Origin: an uncultured Ruminococcus sp.
GTDB taxonomy: Bacteria > Bacillota > Clostridia > Lachnospirales > Lachnospiraceae
Direction: 5' to 3'
DNA: 47,192 bases
Assembly (NCBI GenBank): GCA_900544395.1
Contig: UQVC01000019.1
Coordinates: forward strand, 1 to 47,192
The translations under genes were made by a program, and so were the position numbers. This document shows, one piece after another, positions 23,959 through 32,798 of this stretch. The first letter of the stretch is position 1. Each line of letters opens with the position of its first letter. Under the pieces are notes generated by a model, which had not been told where the DNA came from, did no database searches, and was given only the letters and a program-made list of their open reading frames with translations.

Positions 23959-25317
23959 CTATTTCGTCATATCTTCTCTCCTGTCAATATCTTTTAACTC
24001 CTGCGGCTCACACTCCACGATCCGGATTGCATCGTCATACTTCTGCATCAGCTGTCTGCCTCCGGTATCACCGGAAAGTGCCCGCAGCTCATGGAAATAT
24101 CCACGTCCCCACAGAACCGGATTTCCTCTGTGCCCCTCACATCCGGCACAGACAATGCTGTTTTTATGAAAACATCCTTCTTTTAAGAGTTTCTGGATCG
24201 TAGAGACCTGTATTTGAGGCTGGTCACATACCAGAAACAATACCCCCTCAAGTTCTGGATCCTGCAACAACAGTTCTTCCAGCGCCAATGCAACGGAATG
24301 TGAGATTCCAAGTTCCGGATGTCTGTTTTCTGCAATATGGATCCCCAGTACAGAGGCTTCTCTTGCCAGATCTTTCCTTGCTGTTACCACCACTCTCGGC
24401 AAAGAGGAAAATGCCTCCAACTTTTGCAGAGTATGCCGATAAAGGGGCATTCCCTGGTATACTTCCGACAACTTATCGCTTCCAAATCGTCTGGATTCTC
24501 CTGCTGCCAGAAGTGCGATTCCATACTTGTGGTGGATCTGTGCAAAGACAGACACCGCCTCCAGCACACCGCCTCCTACGGATCTTGCCTTATCTGAAAT
24601 TGTCATACAATGCTCCGGGCAGCATCTGGCATCGATATCTCCGATTTTCAGTCCTTTGCAGACCAAAACTTCCGACTGAAGCATCCCCCGCACAATCCCG
24701 CTCATCTGCGCATAGACCGGTTTTCCTCCCGTATAGGCAACAATCTGATCTTTTTCCACCATATCTCCGATCTTTGCCGCCGGCTCCATCTTTCCGTCTG
24801 CACTGGCGCGGATCAGCCGCTCTGTTGTAAATCCGCCCACATTTCCGGGAACTCCGGTATTGGGAATGGCCGCCTTCTCCCAAATCACACTTCCTAAGGT
24901 ATGCCCTCTCTTTGTCTCAACCACACAATGGCAGTCCCTTCCGGCATAAAATCCAGGTCCTACTCCGATCACAAACGGAGCATCCGTTATCCGAGTGCCC
25001 AGATTTTTCTTTGCCAGAATCGCATCCACCAGCACATCCGGCTGAAACCATGTCCGCACTTCGGCTTCCGGATCCACCAGAATCGGGATTTCCCCTTTTC
25101 TTAAGATTTCTTCCGCCTCTGTCTGTCCCTCTGCCAGTACTCCTTTTAAATCTTCCACCACCGCTTCTTTCTCATATACGGCACGGGAAAGTGCCACACT
25201 TCGCCTGACCGTCAATGGAACCGCAATTTCTGTCATCACGATCTGATGTCCTGCACGATATAAACGAGAGGCAATTCCGGTTGCCAGATCTCCTGCCCCT
25301 TTGATCACAATTTTCAT
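23959..25317 (-). CDS. yqeB: YqeB-MocA fusion: selenium-dependent hydroxylase maturation protein plus cofactor nucleotidyltransferase
   Basis: Residues 1 to about 260 match YqeB (EF2563 type), starting with MKIVIKGAGDLATGIASRLYRAG, a Rossmann-like strand, and including GPGFYAGRDCHCVVETKRGHTLG and GVPGNVGGFTTERLIRA. Residues about 267-452 are a MobA/MocA-like nucleotidyltransferase (IALLAAGESRRFGSDKL, VVVTARKD, FLVCDQPQ, GHRGNPVLWG) equivalent to YgfJ/MocA, which adds CMP to molybdopterin. YqeB is a marker of selenium-dependent molybdenum hydroxylases. Combining both steps in one chain suggests coupling of cytosine-dinucleotide formation and selenium/molybdenum insertion. Four-base overlap with yqeC upstream. 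Confidence 0.9.
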   Translation of the reverse strand: MKIVIKGAGDLATGIASRLYRAGHQIVMTEIAVPLTVRRSVALSRAVYEKEAVVEDLKGVLAEGQTEAEEILRKGEIPILVDPEAEVRTWFQPDVLVDAILAKKNLGTRITDAPFVIGVGPGFYAGRDCHCVVETKRGHTLGSVIWEKAAIPNTGVPGNVGGFTTERLIRASADGKMEPAAKIGDMVEKDQIVAYTGGKPVYAQMSGIVRGMLQSEVLVCKGLKIGDIDARCCPEHCMTISDKARSVGGGVLEAVSVFAQIHHKYGIALLAAGESRRFGSDKLSEVYQGMPLYRHTLQKLEAFSSLPRVVVTARKDLAREASVLGIHIAENRHPELGISHSVALALEELLLQDPELEGVLFLVCDQPQIQVSTIQKLLKEGCFHKNSIVCAGCEGHRGNPVLWGRGYFHELRALSGDTGGRQLMQKYDDAIRIVECEPQELKDIDRREDMTK

Positions 25318-26075
25318 CGTTCTTCCTGCCTTCCTTCTGCTGTCACTGTTATTTCTGTAACCCCTTCTTTTTCCAACTCCCTGCAGATTTCTTCTGCCAG
25401 CCGTCTTTCCCGGCTGGTATCTGCTTTATTTAAAATCACCTGATATCCCATGGACCTGTTCACATTTTTTCTCCCCCCCTGCCGGCTTTTTGCAAGCCTG
25501 GCAATATCCTGTACGGATATCTGGTCTGTTCTGTTCTTTTTTAAAAGTTCTGCCGCCAGTCCGGGACGACAGCACGCCTCCTCAAATGTCTTGCCTACTG
25601 CATCCAGTCCATACACTGCCAGCACCAAAGTACTCTTTGGATAAATCACCGGCTCCCACGCTTCCGGTACTTTACATGGCAGTCTTTTGGCTCCGTCTGC
25701 TTCGATCAAAAGCAGCTCCGGATGTCTGGCGCACACGGCATCCAGAATCTGTTCTGTTACACCGGTTACTTTCTCCCGGTCAGGACCCGGTATTCCAAAC
25801 CATACCTGTCCCTCTTCTTCCCATTTTCTCTGAATCTTTTCCACATCCGATGTCAGCAAAAACTGTGGTTCTATCTCCATCTTTGTGGTGGTAGTTACCG
25901 CCACGGATTGTTTCTGTTTTACGGCTTCCTGTACAAGCCGTCTGATTGTTGTCGTCTTTCCTCCCGCGCCGACTACCGAAATCACTTCTCCTGTACGCTC
26001 TGCAATCTGAAGGCTGTCTGACAAAGATGGTCTGGCACAAAGCCGACCATTTTCCCATTTCCAAACGTTTCCCAT
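25314..26075 (-). CDS. yqeC: YqeC, selenium-dependent hydroxylase accessory GTP/ATPase-like protein
   Basis: The 253-residue protein has a P-loop (VVGAGGKTTTIRRL, about residues 36-49), a LLIEADGAKRLPCKVPEAWEP block and VILNKADTSRERRL. This is the YqeC family, found together with YqeB in loci of selenium-dependent molybdenum hydroxylases; it is thought to act in selenium or molybdenum cofactor insertion, with no direct biochemical proof. Its stop codon overlaps the start of the YqeB-MocA gene (ATGA). The ribosome-binding site is weak and the start could be further upstream near 26118. Confidence 0.88.
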   Translation of the reverse strand: MGNVWKWENGRLCARPSLSDSLQIAERTGEVISVVGAGGKTTTIRRLVQEAVKQKQSVAVTTTTKMEIEPQFLLTSDVEKIQRKWEEEGQVWFGIPGPDREKVTGVTEQILDAVCARHPELLLIEADGAKRLPCKVPEAWEPVIYPKSTLVLAVYGLDAVGKTFEEACCRPGLAAELLKKNRTDQISVQDIARLAKSRQGGRKNVNRSMGYQVILNKADTSRERRLAEEICRELEKEGVTEITVTAEGRQEER

Positions 26076-26169
26076 TGTTGTCTGCTGTCTCTTTCTTTGA
26101 TTGGGAGCTTCTGATCAAAGAAGCCCCCTTTACTTTACCGCAAACCGGATCGATCCTGCAACCTGCACT

Positions 26170-29163
26170 TTACCGGAGCAGATATGCATACTCCCTGCAG
26201 ACCGTCTCGATCATACAGCCCAGTGCATCAGGCAGTTTTGATGGTTTTCCGGATTCCCAGAGGAAGGTCTCTCCGAAAAATCTCACCTTACAGCGCAGGG
26301 CATCCCGATCCAGAACCACAAATCCCTGATTCTTGCTGTTTTCCATATCTGCTTCTGTTGCAAACAATGTAAATTTATCCAGGTACGGCGCACTGGAATA
26401 TGGACAGAAACTCTTACAGTTGCCACATTCATTGCACAGATAGTCCACATGGATGATCTGATGTTTTTCCATACCAGGCACCTGGATGGAAAGATTTGCA
26501 CGGTTCGGACACACTTCCACACAGTTTTCACAGATGGTAGAGCAGCCCAGACATCTTCCTGCTTCTTTGGTTTCTTCCTGCTTCTCTTTCAAAACGCCTC
26601 TCTTGGCGTAAATCTTCTCTTCTTCTGCCAGCTTGTCAAAATCACGGGCCAGCACTTCTCCAATGATTGCTTCTGCTGCTTTTCGTCCGTCACGGATCGC
26701 TTCCACAACCGTTGCCGGTCCATACAGCCCGTCTCCTGCCGCATACACATCCACCTGACTGGTCTGCAGTGTTTTTTCATCCACATAAAGTTTACCCTGT
26801 TCCGATACCTGAAGGCCCTGTTTTTCATACCAGTGTGTCGGCACTTTTTCTCCCACTGCCGCGATCACCGTATCTGCCGGAATCCAAACCGTCTCCCCGG
26901 TCTCAGACACGCCTCTTCTGCCGGATGCATCATAATCTGAAAGCTGCATGACCTTGCACAGCAGCTGTCCGTTTTCTACTTTCACCGGAGCCAGCAATTC
27001 TTTAAAGTCTACTCCGTCTTCCAGTGCCATGACCAGCTCTTCTTCGTCAGCCGGCATGTATCGTCTCGTTCTTCGATAAACAAGATACACATGCTCTACC
27101 CCTTCATTTCGTTTGGCAGCTCTTGCAGTATCCATAGCTGTATTTCCGCCGCCGATCACTACAACATTCTTTCCAATCGCGGCCTTTCCATCTGTCTGCT
27201 TAAACTCTGACAGAAATTCCAGCGCATTTTTCACTTCTCCCGCCTCTAATTTCAGACTGCCCGGAGACGGCGCTCCGACTGCAAGAACAATCTTCGTATA
27301 TCCCTGCTGTCTCAGTTCATCCAGGGATTCTACTTTTGTATGACAACGGATGTCAACCTGCATCTTCCTTAAAATCTCGGCATCTTTTTCAATGGCATCT
27401 TCTGAAATCCGAAACGGAGGGATCACATGACGCACTACGCCTCCCAGTGTTTCTTTCGCCTCAAAGATGGTAACTTCCATCCCGCCTTTTCTCAGGAAAT
27501 ACGCGGCTGCCATACCGGCAGGTCCTCCTCCGATGACGGCTGCTTTGCCCGGTTTTGTAACTGCGGGAACCGGAAGTTTCTCCAAAAATGCGTCATAACC
27601 ATGTCTGGCTGCCTCCAGCTTCATCTCACGGATATGAACCGGTGATTCATAAAAGTTTCTCGTACATTTGCTCATACAATTGTGCGCACAGATAGTTCCT
27701 GTAATAAACGGAAGCGGATTCTTTTCTGTGATCACTTCCATGGCTTCCTCATAGTTTCCTTCTTTCACAAGCTGCAGATAGGTCGTAATATCCTGATGAA
27801 TCGGACATCCTTCTTTACATGGCGCCACAAAACAATCCAGAAGCGGCACTTGTCTGTTCATCTTTCTTGGCGGCAGCGGTTTCATTGCTTTCCGGTGATG
27901 CGGGTCCCTGACCGCTTCTTCTGCAAGTTTTCCTGCTGCCTTGGCATCTACTCTTTCAAATGGAGTATTTTCTTTATCTAAAAGTTCTGCCATCTGTGTC
28001 AGTCTCTGATATCCCCCCGGCTTGAGAAGGGTGGTTGCCACAGTCACCGGCCAGATGCCTGCGTCCACGATCTTCTCGATATTATAATAGTCTGCTCCTC
28101 CGGAATAAGAAATACGCAGCCTGCCGTCAAATTCTTTTGCCAACTTTGCAGCCAGTGAGATAGACAGCGGATACAATGATTTTCCGGACATATACATCTC
28201 TTCACTTGGCAGTTCATTCTGCTTCACATCCACCGGGAAGGTGTTGGTGATCTTCACACCAAATTCCAGATTTTTCTCTTTTGCAGTATTCATCAGACGC
28301 TTCAGCATGGGAACAGCATCTTCATACTGCAGATCATCTTTAAAATGGAAGTCTCCAAACTGTATGTAGTCATATCCCATGTCATCCATAGTCTTTCTCG
28401 CAAATTCATATCCAAGTAAGGTCGGGTTGCATTTTACAAACGTATGGAACCCTTTTTCTGTCAGCAAATACATGGCAATCCGCTCAATCTCCTGGGGCGG
28501 ACATCCATGCAGTGTGGACAGTGTCACGGAATTACAGATCTCCGGGGAAATCTGCTCGATTTCTTCTTTTGTCACATGCGCAAACCAGTCTGCATGTTCC
28601 AGTAAATATGCCTTACAATGCTGAAAAATCTCTGTATTTTCGGCATGTTTCATCCCATTTAAGAAAGCATCTACTTTCGGAGACTGAATGCCTGCCAGAT
28701 CATAACCCACACTGAGATTAAACTGGAATCCATTCATATCTCCAAGTCCAAACTCTTTGGCGATCACTTTTAACAAAAACCAGGCTTTGATATACTCTTC
28801 CATTGCCTGAGGTACTGTCAGTTCTGTAGACCACTCACAGTTATATCCTTCGTCATCCGCCTTGATGCACGGACGGTTGATACAGGCTGCCAGTTCTTCT
28901 CCATCCATGACCTGTACCGTCTTCAATTCAAAGAAACGGCTGCCCGCATAATAAGCGGCCACGATATTCTGTGTCATCTGGGTATGAGGACCTGCTGCCG
29001 GTCCGATGGGAGTCTCCAGATCGCGTCCGAACATGGTCCGGTTGTGTGCTCCATCTGCATGATACGCATGGTGCTGCCCAAATACGGTTCCTCTTTTTTT
29101 CTTTTCCTGTAATACCCAGTCTATCAGTTGTTCAAATGACATCGGTGTCATCACTTCGCTCAT
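26170..29163 (-). CDS. ygfK: YgfK, iron-sulfur/flavin oxidoreductase (annotated putative selenate reductase)
   Basis: A 997-residue protein. The N-terminal 400 residues form a dihydroorotate-dehydrogenase/PreA-like barrel (PIGPAAGPHTQMTQNI, NPTLLGYEFARK, SYSGGADYYNIE). They are followed by an Fe-S segment (CFVAPCKEGCPIHQD, CAHNCMSKCTRNF) and a GltD-like FAD/NAD(P) pyridine-nucleotide oxidoreductase (VIGGGPAGMAAAYFLRKGG, VVIGGGNTAMDTAR, YAAGDGLYGPATVVEAI). A C-terminal 4Fe-4S pair closes it (CLGCSTICENCVEVCPNRA, CNECGNCKSFCPYSS). E. coli YgfK was linked to selenate reduction, but in gut anaerobes its cluster is associated with purine/urate breakdown. It likely transfers electrons between NAD(P)H and the xdhD-like hydroxylase. 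Confidence 0.9.
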   Translation of the reverse strand: MSEVMTPMSFEQLIDWVLQEKKKRGTVFGQHHAYHADGAHNRTMFGRDLETPIGPAAGPHTQMTQNIVAAYYAGSRFFELKTVQVMDGEELAACINRPCIKADDEGYNCEWSTELTVPQAMEEYIKAWFLLKVIAKEFGLGDMNGFQFNLSVGYDLAGIQSPKVDAFLNGMKHAENTEIFQHCKAYLLEHADWFAHVTKEEIEQISPEICNSVTLSTLHGCPPQEIERIAMYLLTEKGFHTFVKCNPTLLGYEFARKTMDDMGYDYIQFGDFHFKDDLQYEDAVPMLKRLMNTAKEKNLEFGVKITNTFPVDVKQNELPSEEMYMSGKSLYPLSISLAAKLAKEFDGRLRISYSGGADYYNIEKIVDAGIWPVTVATTLLKPGGYQRLTQMAELLDKENTPFERVDAKAAGKLAEEAVRDPHHRKAMKPLPPRKMNRQVPLLDCFVAPCKEGCPIHQDITTYLQLVKEGNYEEAMEVITEKNPLPFITGTICAHNCMSKCTRNFYESPVHIREMKLEAARHGYDAFLEKLPVPAVTKPGKAAVIGGGPAGMAAAYFLRKGGMEVTIFEAKETLGGVVRHVIPPFRISEDAIEKDAEILRKMQVDIRCHTKVESLDELRQQGYTKIVLAVGAPSPGSLKLEAGEVKNALEFLSEFKQTDGKAAIGKNVVVIGGGNTAMDTARAAKRNEGVEHVYLVYRRTRRYMPADEEELVMALEDGVDFKELLAPVKVENGQLLCKVMQLSDYDASGRRGVSETGETVWIPADTVIAAVGEKVPTHWYEKQGLQVSEQGKLYVDEKTLQTSQVDVYAAGDGLYGPATVVEAIRDGRKAAEAIIGEVLARDFDKLAEEEKIYAKRGVLKEKQEETKEAGRCLGCSTICENCVEVCPNRANLSIQVPGMEKHQIIHVDYLCNECGNCKSFCPYSSAPYLDKFTLFATEADMENSKNQGFVVLDRDALRCKVRFFGETFLWESGKPSKLPDALGCMIETVCREYAYLLR

Positions 29164-29176
29164 CTTTACACCCTCC

Positions 29177-30508
29177 TTATGCGTTGATCCTGTCTGCCAG
29201 TTCTTTCGCTGCCTGTCTGCAGTCTGCCATCACTTTTGCCTCATCGATATGAAGAAGTTCTCTGTCTTTCATCAGCACTCTTCCATTTGCCACTGTCGTC
29301 ACCACCTGTTTTCCGGTCATGCCAAATAAAATATGACTGTTTGCATTGTCCCCGTTCATCGGTGTCAATGGATCGTAATCCACAACGATCACATCTGCCG
29401 CTGCTCCTTCTTTCAGTACTCCCAGTGTCTGTGGGAAGTAGCGTTCTGCAATTTTTACATTGCCTTCAAACAACATCTGCGGTACTTCTCCCCAGGCAGT
29501 ATTCGGATCGCACAGATGATGCTTGTGCAGCACATTCGCTACCTTATAAGATTCGGTCATATCATGGGTATAGCCATCGGTTCCCAGTCCTGTCAGGATT
29601 CCTCTGTGCACCAGTTCCATGGTCGGAGGACATCCACAGGCATTTCCCATGTTCGATTCCGGATTATGTACTACCATGGTTCCTGTCTCTTTGATCAGAT
29701 CCATCTCATGTCCATTGATATAAATACAATGTCCAAGCAGAGTCTTCTCTCCTAAAATTCCCCAGTCCATGAGCCGGTCTACAATTCGTTTTCCATAATG
29801 TTTCAGGCAGTGATGCAGATCTTCGATCCCTTCTGCCACATGAATATGATATCCGACTCCATCCGGCTTATTTGCCGCTGCCAGTTCCATCGTCTCATCG
29901 GAAATCGTAAACTGGGCATGCATTCCCATCATCGCTGCGATCATGCCGCTGTCCTCTTGTTGAGCATGACGGATAAACTCTGCATTTTCCATCACCGAAT
30001 CCCGTGCCTTTTCTTTTCCGTCACGATCTGAAATCTCATAGCATAAGCAGGAACGTACGCCTGTCTCTTTCGCTGCCTTTTCGATCTCAAATAAAGATCC
30101 GCGGATGGAACCAAAGCTTGCGTGATGGTCAAAGACTGTCGTCACGCCGTTTTTAATGGAATCAATATACGTTGCCATGGCGCTTAAATACGTATCATGC
30201 AGTGTCAGATTCCAGTCAATGGTCCACCACATTCCATCCAGAATGTCCAGAAATCCCTTCGGATCATATCCTTTCACTGACAAGCCTCTTGCAAATGCAC
30301 TGTAAATATGTTCATGTGCATTGATAAAAGCAGGCATGATCACCTTGCCTTTTACATCCATATATTCTGCTTCCGGATATGCATCCCTGATTTCCGAAAG
30401 AGAACCAACCTTTACGATCTTCGTTCCATCGATCGCCACTGCTCCACACTCCAGATATGGATGTTCTGCATCTCTTGTGATCATCCTGCCGTTTCCTAAA
30501 ATAAGCAT
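29177..30508 (-). CDS. ssnA: SsnA-like amidohydrolase
   Basis: The start at 30508 (MLILGNGRMITRD) has AAGGAGA upstream; the 44 extra residues of the longer frame have no site. The 443-residue protein is an amidohydrolase-superfamily (TIM barrel) enzyme with metal motifs INAHEHIYSAF, GYHIHVAEG, LLGHCIYING and GLGTDGYTHD, close to SsnA and chlorohydrolase/guanine-deaminase-like enzymes. It probably opens or deaminates a purine-derived ring; the exact substrate is not known from sequence. First gene of the operon with ygfK 14 bases downstream. Confidence 0.88.
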   Translation of the reverse strand: MLILGNGRMITRDAEHPYLECGAVAIDGTKIVKVGSLSEIRDAYPEAEYMDVKGKVIMPAFINAHEHIYSAFARGLSVKGYDPKGFLDILDGMWWTIDWNLTLHDTYLSAMATYIDSIKNGVTTVFDHHASFGSIRGSLFEIEKAAKETGVRSCLCYEISDRDGKEKARDSVMENAEFIRHAQQEDSGMIAAMMGMHAQFTISDETMELAAANKPDGVGYHIHVAEGIEDLHHCLKHYGKRIVDRLMDWGILGEKTLLGHCIYINGHEMDLIKETGTMVVHNPESNMGNACGCPPTMELVHRGILTGLGTDGYTHDMTESYKVANVLHKHHLCDPNTAWGEVPQMLFEGNVKIAERYFPQTLGVLKEGAAADVIVVDYDPLTPMNGDNANSHILFGMTGKQVVTTVANGRVLMKDRELLHIDEAKVMADCRQAAKELADRINA

Positions 30509-30576
30509 ACCAATCTCTCCTTTTCTGTTTGAGAATCTAAAGTTATCATTCTGTCCGGAACAATAACTCCATTTGA

Positions 30577-30606
30577 AGTATACAAATTCTACAAGGACAG
30601 TCCTTG
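30577..30606 (-). promoter_or_regulatory. ssnA promoter overlapped by a 15-bp palindrome
   Basis: A TATACT -10 box (30582-30577) lies about 17 bases from CAAGGAC-A-GTCCTTG (30592-30606), a perfect palindrome that covers the -35 position. No good -35 consensus is present, so the palindrome may be an activator or repressor site for the catabolic operon. The 356-base intergenic region 30509-30864 holds this promoter, the tandem operators at 30729-30767, and the divergent promoter. Confidence 0.45.
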
Positions 30607-30728
30607 CACGTCGCACTATATTTTGTATATCCTGTTTCATTTTGCGATTCCTGTTTTTTGTATATTTTTCCCAGAACCACTTCTGTTATCTATAGAATAC
30701 CATCAAAACTGCACAAATGCAACACTGA

Positions 30729-30767
30729 TTCTAAAAATCTTTTAGGTATTCTAAAACTTTTTTAGAA
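30729..30767. promoter_or_regulatory. Two tandem operator-like inverted repeats in the divergent purine promoter
   Basis: TTCTAAAA-ATC-TTTTAGGT (30729-30747) and TTCTAAAA-CTT-TTTTAGAA (30749-30767) lie 20 bases apart, two helical turns, just upstream of the plus-strand -35 box at 30774. The second is a perfect eight-base palindrome. They are well placed for binding of the regulator encoded directly downstream. Confidence 0.55.
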
Positions 30768-30773
30768 AAACTA

Positions 30774-30801
30774 TTGATTTTATGAATTTTTATGATATTA
30801 T
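30774..30801 (+). promoter_or_regulatory. Promoter of the regulator-ygeX-ygeY operon
   Basis: TTGATT (30774-30779), 16 bases, TATTAT (30796-30801), followed by a 60-base leader and a TAGGAGGAATCAAT site before the ATG at 30865. Confidence 0.5.
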
Positions 30802-30864
30802 GAGTTTAGAAGCAGTTGTTTTTCACGGTTTTTACCAAATATTTTCCACGTAGGAGGAATCAAT

Positions 30865-31515
30865 ATGGACAATACGCTTAATCTTTTAAAACAATTAGCT
30901 CATGGTATTGCCAGTCAGTTTGGCGCTTCCTGTGAAGTGGTCATTCACGACTTAAAGAAAGATCTTGACAATTCCATTATCCACATTGAAAACGGTCAGG
31001 TAACCCACCGAAAATCCGGTGACGGACCTTCCGGCATTGTTTTGGAGACTTTACATAAAAACGCTGCCAGACTTCAAGATAAGCTTTCTTATCTCACACG
31101 CACCGAAGACGGACGGATCTTAAAGTCCAGTACGCTATACATCCGGGATGCCGACGGAAAGATTGCCTATATCTTTTCCATCAATTTTGACATCACCGCG
31201 CTTTTGACAGTCAACACTGCATTGGAATCCATCATTCAGACACAGCCAGGATCCCAAAATCCGGATACCAAGAAGGCACATTCTCCCCAGACCATCACCC
31301 GGAATGTAGAGGAGCTTTTGGATGATCTGATGCAGCAGGGACTGGCGCTGATTGGAAAGCCCGTTGCACTGATGACCAAAGAAGACAAGATCCAGGTGGT
31401 CCGCTATCTGAACGATGCCGGTGCATTTCTGATCACCAGATCCGGAGATAAGGTTGCAGCTCTTTTAAACATTTCTAAATTTACACTTTACAGTTACATG
31501 GATGCAGGAAAATAA
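30865..31515 (+). CDS. YheO/DauR-type PAS and helix-turn-helix regulator
   Basis: The 216-residue protein starts with a YheO-like PAS domain (about residues 5-125: HGIASQFGASCEVVIHDL, RKSGDGPSGIV, YIRDADGKIAYIFSINFDI). It ends with a HTH_22 DNA-binding domain (MTKEDKIQVVRYLNDAGAFLITRSGDKVAALLNISKFTLYSYMD region, residues about 170-214). Such regulators sense a small metabolite and control amino-acid or purine catabolic genes; DauR controls D-arginine use in Pseudomonas. Position and the two operators upstream suggest it controls both divergent operons of the purine locus, perhaps in response to a purine or to 2,3-diaminopropionate. Confidence 0.85.
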   Translation: MDNTLNLLKQLAHGIASQFGASCEVVIHDLKKDLDNSIIHIENGQVTHRKSGDGPSGIVLETLHKNAARLQDKLSYLTRTEDGRILKSSTLYIRDADGKIAYIFSINFDITALLTVNTALESIIQTQPGSQNPDTKKAHSPQTITRNVEELLDDLMQQGLALIGKPVALMTKEDKIQVVRYLNDAGAFLITRSGDKVAALLNISKFTLYSYMDAGK

Positions 31516-31545
31516 CAGATTATGATCAAAGGAGGTCTTTTTCAC

Positions 31546-32751
31546 ATGGAAACAATCAAATGGGCAGTGAACCACATGCCAAAAACAGAAGATGCCAACC
31601 TTCCAGTTATGGCACTTTCTGAGGTGACAAAAGCACGGACATTTCACGAAAGCTTTCCTCAGTACAGTGTGACTCCCCTGGTAAAACTGGAGCACATGGC
31701 ACAAAAACTTGGCGTTGGTTCCCTCTATATTAAAGATGAATCTTACCGCTTCGGTCTCAATGCCTTCAAAGTATTGGGCGGATCTTTCGCCATGGCACGC
31801 TACATTGCACAGCAGACCAGAAAAGATGTCAGCGAACTTCCTTATCAGGTACTGACTTCCAAAGCCCTCAAAGAAGAATTCGGGCAGGCTACCTTCTTTA
31901 CCGCAACGGATGGAAACCATGGACGCGGTGTTGCCTGGGCTGCCAACAAACTGGGGCAAAAAGCTGTGGTCCTGATGCCAAAGGGAAGTACCCAGACCCG
32001 TCTGAACAATATCTTAAAAGAAGGGGCTGACGCAACCATCGAAGAATGCAACTATGACGAATGTGTCCGCATGGCTGCTGACATGGCGGCTCATACAGAA
32101 CATGGCATCATTGTGCAGGACACTGCCTGGGACGGATATGAGGAAATTCCGGCATGGATCATGCAGGGATATGGAACCATGGCAATGGAAGCGGACGATC
32201 AGCTGCACGAAGACGGATGTAAATCGCCGACTCACGTATTCATCCAGGCCGGTGTCGGATCTCTTGCCGGAGCCGTTCAGGGATATTTTGCAAACCGCTA
32301 TCCAAAGAATCCGCCGAAAGTGGTGGTTGTAGAAGCCGAAGCTGCTGCCTGCCTGTACAAAGGCGCCGCTGCCGGAGACGGAGCCATCCGCATCGTAGAC
32401 GGCGATATGCCGACCATTATGGCCGGGCTTGCCTGTGGAGAGCCAAATACCATCTCCTGGGATATTTTAAAGAATCACGTCGATACCTTTGTTGCCGCGC
32501 CGGACTGGGTCGCTGCAAAGGGAATGCGTATGCTGGCCGCACCGATCAAAGGAGATACACCGGTCACTTCCGGAGAATCCGGAGCTGCACCGTTTGGAAC
32601 TCTGGCATGTATCATGTGCATGGAGGAATACCGGGAACTCAGAGAACATCTCGGACTGGATGAAACCTCCCGGGTACTGCTCTTCTCCACCGAAGGTGAC
32701 ACCGATCCTGCACGCTATGAATCCATCGTATGGGACGGCAAGGAACGTTAA
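31546..32751 (+). CDS. ygeX: 2,3-Diaminopropionate ammonia-lyase YgeX
   Basis: The start at 31546 (METIKWAVNHMPKTEDA) follows AAAGGAGGTCTTTTTCAC; the frame also opens at 31522. The 401-residue protein is a fold-type II pyridoxal-phosphate enzyme with the Schiff-base lysine in RFGLNAFKVLGGSFAMA and the phosphate-binding AGVGSLAGAVQGYF. Diaminopropionate ammonia-lyase splits 2,3-diaminopropionate to pyruvate and two ammonia. In gut-bacterial urate catabolism this gene is one of the conserved core set with ygeY, ygeW, ygfK and ssnA. The neighbouring ridA would hydrolyse the 2-aminoacrylate intermediate. Confidence 0.93.
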   Translation: METIKWAVNHMPKTEDANLPVMALSEVTKARTFHESFPQYSVTPLVKLEHMAQKLGVGSLYIKDESYRFGLNAFKVLGGSFAMARYIAQQTRKDVSELPYQVLTSKALKEEFGQATFFTATDGNHGRGVAWAANKLGQKAVVLMPKGSTQTRLNNILKEGADATIEECNYDECVRMAADMAAHTEHGIIVQDTAWDGYEEIPAWIMQGYGTMAMEADDQLHEDGCKSPTHVFIQAGVGSLAGAVQGYFANRYPKNPPKVVVVEAEAAACLYKGAAAGDGAIRIVDGDMPTIMAGLACGEPNTISWDILKNHVDTFVAAPDWVAAKGMRMLAAPIKGDTPVTSGESGAAPFGTLACIMCMEEYRELREHLGLDETSRVLLFSTEGDTDPARYESIVWDGKER

Positions 32752-32798
32752 CCAAGTCATTCATACATTCACTATTTTTTATCAAGGAGGATTTCAAC

